Shown: in pieces, positions 58,621-64,000 of the stretch
How positions within the stretch are numbered: position 1 is the stretch's first letter
Layout: every line of letters starts with the position of its first letter
NCBI RefSeq assembly: GCF_040436345.1
Contig: NC_133221.1
Location: 20,767,165-20,831,164, forward strand
DNA length: 64,000 bases
DNA from: Pagrus major
Lineage: Eukaryota; Chordata; Actinopteri; Spariformes; Sparidae
Reading direction: 5' to 3'
Made by a program: the position numbers and the translations under genes
The notes under the pieces: generated by a model
The model's database searches: none
What the model saw: only the letters and a program-made list of their open reading frames with translations
Told to the model about the DNA's origin: nothing

Positions 58621-59810
58621 CGTCTATAATCTTGAACACGCCATTCCCCGAGCAGAGATGCATGCCAGCAACGGAGACAAAAAGGTTATGATACAAGCCA
58701 GGTTGTGTTGGCAGAGCTTCTTACCTGCACGTAGGATTCAATCAATTCGTTTTCTGTTCGCAGAGAGAGGATAGGGGTTATTAAGACCATTCAGGCTTTC
58801 TCTCTCGCGGCAGCTCACGACTGCCTTCTCCTGCTGGTTGAGTGCCAGGATGTTTTAGTATCCCATAATTACACCTCTAGATTCATTGATTTGTGTGTGT
58901 GTGGCTGCATTCTAGTAGCGTCATTAAAGCGCAGTGCATGATGGCACTGTGGTTATATTTTCACATGTTCTGGCATTTGACCATGATATCAGTGAGGAGA
59001 GTTTATTGTGAGATACATAACCCAAAAGTTGTGTTGATTTCCACCTAGGCCAGGCCTTATTTGTCAGTGTACATGAAAGAGCACAGCATTATAAAAACTA
59101 GCTAACACAGATCTGTGGCGTGAAAAAACATTCCCACAACCACTGCCCTGTGCATGAACTAACATTTTAGGAGCGTGTAAAGTTACAAATGAAGCACTTC
59201 AAGGTAGAGCATGTTAAATTTTTGTCTTTGAGAAAAAGGCTAGAAACTTTCGCTTCCTGGATGACCCGATTCAACACAGTGGGGCTTGTTTTATACCAGC
59301 CATGGCCGTCACAGGGAAAGTTACATAAGTCCGGTTCATTCCAGTTCAGGTGATTGCTGTCAGCTGTACACAGTGGGACGCAGACACAGAGATTGTCTAG
59401 CTGCCACGGTCGGCAGACATCGGCGGCTCTCACACACACACACACACACTTTGAAACGTGTGTTTCCTGAACGCACCGACTCCCGGGCTTTCAGAAAACG
59501 CCTCGTGCATGGTCCGCCGTCTTCCTTCACCCTCCGCCACACATGCGTGCGCACACACACAAGGCTCGTACGCCCACGGAAGAGACTCCCACTCAGGTCG
59601 GCAGTGTACGTGTGCAGTCTGCAGATTACACACGGGGAGCTCAGCGGGAGAGGAGATGGGGGGGGGTGGTGGTGGAGAGGGGGGGGTCGAGTTGGAGAAG
59701 AGAGAGGAGACTGTCAGAGAGCAGAGGAGAGTTTTACTACCCAGCACACGCACTCCGTCTGCTCTGTATGATAATGTGAGAGTGCAGGAACGGCAGAGTT
59801 GAAACCAGGA

Positions 59811-59888
59811 CAACACACACACACACGCACACAAACACAGACATACACACACATACACACACATGTACACACACACATACACACACAT

Positions 59889-59940
<52 letters not shown>
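59811..59940. repeat. CA dinucleotide microsatellite
   Basis: CA/AC repeats of about 130 bp, interrupted by cat and gta units in the first half and pure in the last 50 bp. The opposite strand gives spurious Cys-Val frames. Confidence 0.95.
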
Positions 59941-59942
<2 letters not shown>

Positions 59943-60594
59943 CCATCCTTAGAAATGACATGAATAAGTACACTGGTTGAACACCACAGGCTTACTGCAT
60001 ATGTTGTAGCAACACATACACACACACACACACACATTTTCACGTGCATTAAATGGCCTAATTCTACTAGCTGATATACTCAGGTAGCTTTCCAAGGTCG
60101 TGAGATTTTTGTGTAACTGAATATGGAGAGCTCTTTTCATCCGAGAAGAAGTAATGATGAGAATCTTCCTCCGGAGCTGTGGAGGAGGTTCAGAATCTGT
60201 AACAAAAAACATCCTGAAATTAAATAGCACACGACTGCATAAGCCATTTGTTTATGGAGCTTGTTGACGCACCTAAATTCATCTTGTGTAACATGCATGC
60301 ATAGCATTTCCCTTTTTAAAACAAAGGATTAAACTGGAGTGGAGTTGGAGTGTACAGAAGGGGGATGCAAACAGGCTGTGTCATTGTTTTTTGTTTCACT
60401 GGAACAGTATTATCTCCCCTATGTTATCTTTACCAGCCTCTCCCTCTCTCTGTCTGTGTACTACACTGTGCACCGCTCTGTTTTCCCATGCCCTCCGCGG
60501 CCCCCTCACAGCCCTTCACACCCACGTGTCCCTCCACTCTAGGGTCCACCTTTAGTACTACTCATAGACAGAAGCCACACAAGTTCGGGTTTCT

Positions 60595-60665
60595 CTTTTT
60601 TAGAGGTCAACCGATTATTCGGTTTTGCCAATTAATCGGCGCAGATAGGACCTTTTACAAACTAT
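60595..60665. repeat. Fragment of the gaccgat-type DNA transposon
   Basis: The text tagaggtcaaccgattattcg gttttgccaattaatcggc resembles the left end of the elements at 43448 and 1153. A matching right end is not clear. Confidence 0.4.
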
Positions 60666-61359
60666 TGTTATCGGCTGAACTTGGCTCCAATAGTTACCGA
60701 TGGCTGCGCAGCCTCCACTGACCGCGGAGGAGTACGTCACCATTTTGCATGGAGGATACGCTGACTCAATCATCATCATTTGAGGGCCACCTCTGCTGAA
60801 AATATCTAAATCCTCTTAATCTCCCTCTCTCCCTTAATCTAAAGTAAACAAACTGACACAGCAGCCATATATGCACAGACTATTAATTAATGTCACGTTT
60901 TTCAATGTAGACTAAGAGAGACTAACGTCACACCAGAGGTATTTTTTTCATAAAGTAATTCTCCACTCCATGAAATACCTTCCAGTTAAGTAGTTAAAAA
61001 GTAAGGTTTTATAAATATAATACACCCTATCAATTATTTAAAAACAAAAAAATACACTAAAATATTGCACACAGAACATGATAGAATTACTGTATACATA
61101 ATTTTGTATATATATTAATGATGAATTGATTAAATGAAAAAATCTGTATAGATTCATCTGTATTCGGTGCTGCTCTATTTTATTCCATTCCGGCTGAATA
61201 ATGATGGGAAATGCTGGTTATTCAAATCTCACCTCCCTATTGTAATATAATGGAAATGTGCAGGCCTTCCCATTATTTACCACTAGAGAAATGCAGTCCA
61301 GACCGGTACCTTCACCAAAAAGCTTATTGCCGTCTGTGCTGACTAACCTGCTCTCTTGC

Positions 61360-61560
61360 GACCCCTGACGCCTCGGGCTAGCTCCCATGCAGCCAGGCTA
61401 ATTGCCTGCGAATTAGCAAGGCCTAATGTGACGTTGTAAAGGGCAGCGCTACCACGATGGCCTTTGGCCTTTGGCTGAACACCACATGTCACAGACAATC
61501 ACCTGATATGAATCAGCGCCGGGGCCATTATTCTGGCTCCAGTCCTGTCCTGCCGGCTCT
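61360..61560. promoter_or_regulatory. Candidate conserved noncoding element
   Basis: Balanced-composition, non-repetitive sequence with paired homeodomain-like sites (ggctaattgcc, gcgaattagcaaggcctaat) and a doubled cctttgg, between AT-rich flanks. Inferred from composition only. Confidence 0.22.
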
Positions 61561-64000
61561 GTGGGAGATCTGCGACTGAGCACAGTGGAGGTCGGTGCAC
61601 AGTGTCAAGTGTACTTACGTATGTGGAGGGAGGCTGTTGTCATTGGCTGCTGGGAGTCATTATGTGGCCGGAGCTGCACTGAGGCTCCTGGGCCTGTGTC
61701 TTATGTGCACTTTCACCACAGTTCTTTGCTTGTTGTGATTCAGTTTGAGACAATCTGGGGAAGATCTGTGGAGAACACAGTGTGCAGAGTCTGTGTGGAG
61801 CTGGTGTCGTGTTTATGTGTCTACAGCTGCGTACTCTTGTCAGTGTGTGTGTCTCTGTGCTTTTGTCTGTATTTTCCAGAAAGTCACCCTAAAGGAGTCT
61901 GATAGTGGTGCCTGGGAAAACGTCTCAGCCGTCTGCTTGTTAAATTGAGTCTCACCTTTGACTCTGTGTTGATCCTGTCGTCACTAAGTAACACATACAG
62001 AACTGTTACATGTAGCCCAGCATTCCCAGTTTACACGTCACGTTAGACCAGTCTGCTGTCCAGATGTTTGTGTGTGTGTATTTATGTGTTTTTGTGTGTG
62101 TGTGTGTCTCAAGGTCAAAGTCTCCCTGTTGACATTGTTTATTTGAAATGTTAATATACAACATAGATTCCTAGCAAATCAAATACAACCTTGACTCTGA
62201 AATGATTTTTTTTGGCAGTTTGAGTTTTTATCTGATCCTCTAAGAATCCAGGTTTACCTTAGCTCCTCAATACATTTTAAAAATGTTTTGGTGTCTTAAA
62301 AATACAGTTGGTGATTCCAAATTATGGATCTCTCAAGAAAACAAAAGATTTAGTTTGTTTCGAATTCTATAATTGCAAAATAACAACCCTGAGGCTCTGT
62401 TTTCTGGATCAGAGCAGCAAGCTTTTAACTGCAGTGCATTAGACAGACTACTTCCGTTTTTACCTGTCACAATAAGAGTCCTGGATACCAGTATACACTG
62501 CGCAACTGCTTATCAGGAGGAACTAAGGTTCACTAAGACCATTTCAATAACAGGTAACTGAATAAAACAGCTAACGACATGTTAGTCAAGTGGGATATAC
62601 TGCAGTTCATTTTCAGTTGGTTGCTTTTTGTACAAAAAAGCTCTGTCCAGTAAAAGAGCACTTTATTTTGAAACTCGTTTTGAGTGTGAGTGAGAGGAGG
62701 TCCTGTAACCTGGTGCACTTTTGGAGAAAATATTAGAGTTAGCTTTATTTAATAGTCAATGCTTTAATATGAACATAGAAATGTTTTTGTTTGTTGTCAA
62801 TTATAGTTCTTAAAAAGACAATTGGAATCAACATAAATCGGGATCGGTCAAGAAAAATGCCATCAGTGCAAACTTCCCTACTCACTCTCTGACGTATTTA
62901 GCTGATGTTTTCCGGGAAGACAGGCGACCAAATGAAACGCACCGTTACCTTAAATAAAATTAATAAATTAAATTAAAAACAGATTTTGGGGGGGTTTTCA
63001 CATTATTTGAAACATTTAGGGTCATGTAAGTACACAACTCAACAAAATATATACCAATGGTTTAATTGTTTTTAGACCCTTAATGTGGAAATGTTACATA
63101 TTATTACGTTAAAAACAGGCATGATAAATGGAAACGTCACGTTCTTGAACATTTAAGCCTGAAAAGCTATCACATCATCACAATCACATTAGGAACCTAA
63201 ATAATAAAGTGTATAATATAAAAACAAATACACTGATTATTGTCCATAATTTACCCTGGTGGCTGTTTTCATCTGACATCACGCTCAGGGTGAGAAGCCC
63301 AAATGTCATGTAAAGACAATGGACAGTCAAAATCTAGAGGAATATCTGATCATATTTCAAGGTGAAACATATTTGATAACCTGGAAGAGCAAATATTACT
63401 GTTTAAAAGTATTACATGATGGAATGGAAAAGGCTTAAATTAATTTTAAAACATTAACGCACATCTTTGACACACTGGATGTAATTAAACTGCAGTGTTA
63501 GCTTTGAATGCTAACAGTAGCTAATGGGTTATCAAAAATGTTGTTTCACCCTCGTCCTTCAAGATTTCCATTTTTCCATCACCTTTTCAGTTTCGGATCA
63601 ATCGGGAAGCAGTGAAAACAAAACAGTTTAGAACTAGAACTATCTAGAACACAGCAGCATAACATTATCCCAGCATTTGAGCTTCACCACCCTGAGAGTG
63701 ACTTCAGAGGAAAATGGCTGCCGTGTGAATATGGTCTGTACTCTTGGCCATAAAAACTGTGATTTTGTTGCATGGACATTCATTAGAAATGTGTGGTCAT
63801 CAGTTAAACATCTTGGGACAGGTGAGCCAGAATATATAGATAAGCTTATAAAATAATACCAACTGTAACTGTGGACATCCTTTATGCAACAAATATTGTT
63901 TACTTGCTCAATATTGTAGAAGTTAAAGGTGAACTGTGAAACAATAATAGCCACATTTTGTCTGCTTGTGATGACATTTCTTTATGAGGCAATATATACC

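Larger units (their letters stand above)
56764..64000 (+). other. foxj3 intron within the forkhead domain
   Basis: At least 7.2 kb without the expected NSIRHNLS exon. It contains a pyrimidine-rich tract (58440-58620), a CpG- and G-rich patch (59350-59770), a long CA array (59811-59940) and smaller CA runs near 59430, 60015 and 62070-62107. A repeat-like piece with accgattattcggttttgcc lies at about 60600, and a possible conserved block at 61360-61560. No exon is supported; the long minus-strand frames of alternating Cys-Val come from the CA array. Confidence 0.7.

Noticed and set aside
59430-60049. Long minus-strand frames rich in Cys-Val
   Set aside because: They are produced by the CA microsatellite and have no other protein features.

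Overview
This window is vertebrate nuclear DNA, almost certainly from a teleost fish. It has intron-split genes with GT-AG introns, long AT-rich introns, CpG-rich promoters, many microsatellites, and the mix of short inverted-repeat (MITE-like), hAT-like, L1/L2 and tRNA-derived SINE sequence typical of fish. There are no bacterial operons, CRISPR arrays or phage genes.

Five protein-coding genes can be read, and the exon phases agree throughout. From left to right: (1) a ccdc30-like coiled-coil gene on the minus strand, with its 5' part in about 0-4.9 kb and its 3' part beyond the left edge; (2) a complete emp3-like four-membrane-segment gene of the PMP22/EMP/claudin superfamily on the plus strand (6.9-8.65 kb); (3) a complete zmynd12 gene on the plus strand (10.3-16.1 kb, 8 coding exons, 368 aa); (4) a complete rimkla gene, N-acetylaspartylglutamate synthase A, on the minus strand (20.1-34.9 kb, 5 coding exons, 401 aa); (5) the 5' end of foxj3 on the plus strand. 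foxj3 has a candidate CpG-rich leader exon near 42.2-42.5 kb, a second leader exon at 55.86 kb and the first coding exon at 56.40-56.76 kb. The rest of foxj3 lies beyond the right edge. The order and relative orientation ccdc30 / zmynd12 / rimkla / foxj3 match human 1p34.2 as I remember it, which supports the calls. The emp3-like gene sits where I would expect PPCS.

Between the genes: 8.7-10.3 kb holds the emp3 3' UTR and an 880-bp trinucleotide array with a 287-bp higher-order period. 16.1-20.1 kb is where the zmynd12 and rimkla transcripts converge tail to tail. rimkla intron 3 holds a broken L1 LINE followed at once by a 29-bp minisatellite. 34.9-35.9 kb is the rimkla CpG island. 36-42 kb is repeat-rich spacer with two large foldback elements. 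42.5-55.9 kb (foxj3 intron) holds nested DNA transposons, a decayed minus-strand coding-like stretch, a SINE and an L2 scrap. 56.8-64 kb is the large intron that splits the forkhead domain, with simple repeats and possible regulatory islands.

Functionally the genes do not form one pathway. ZMYND12 is a sperm-flagellum protein, and both zmynd12 and the ccdc30-like gene carry X-box-like (RFX) sites in their promoters, consistent with ciliary control. rimkla makes the neuropeptide NAAG. foxj3 is a forkhead transcription factor. I did not find a convincing new biological system. The most notable items are a required GC-AG intron in rimkla, a histidine-rich insert in Foxj3, X-box promoters, CTCF-like sites in convergent orientation, and several structured repeats.
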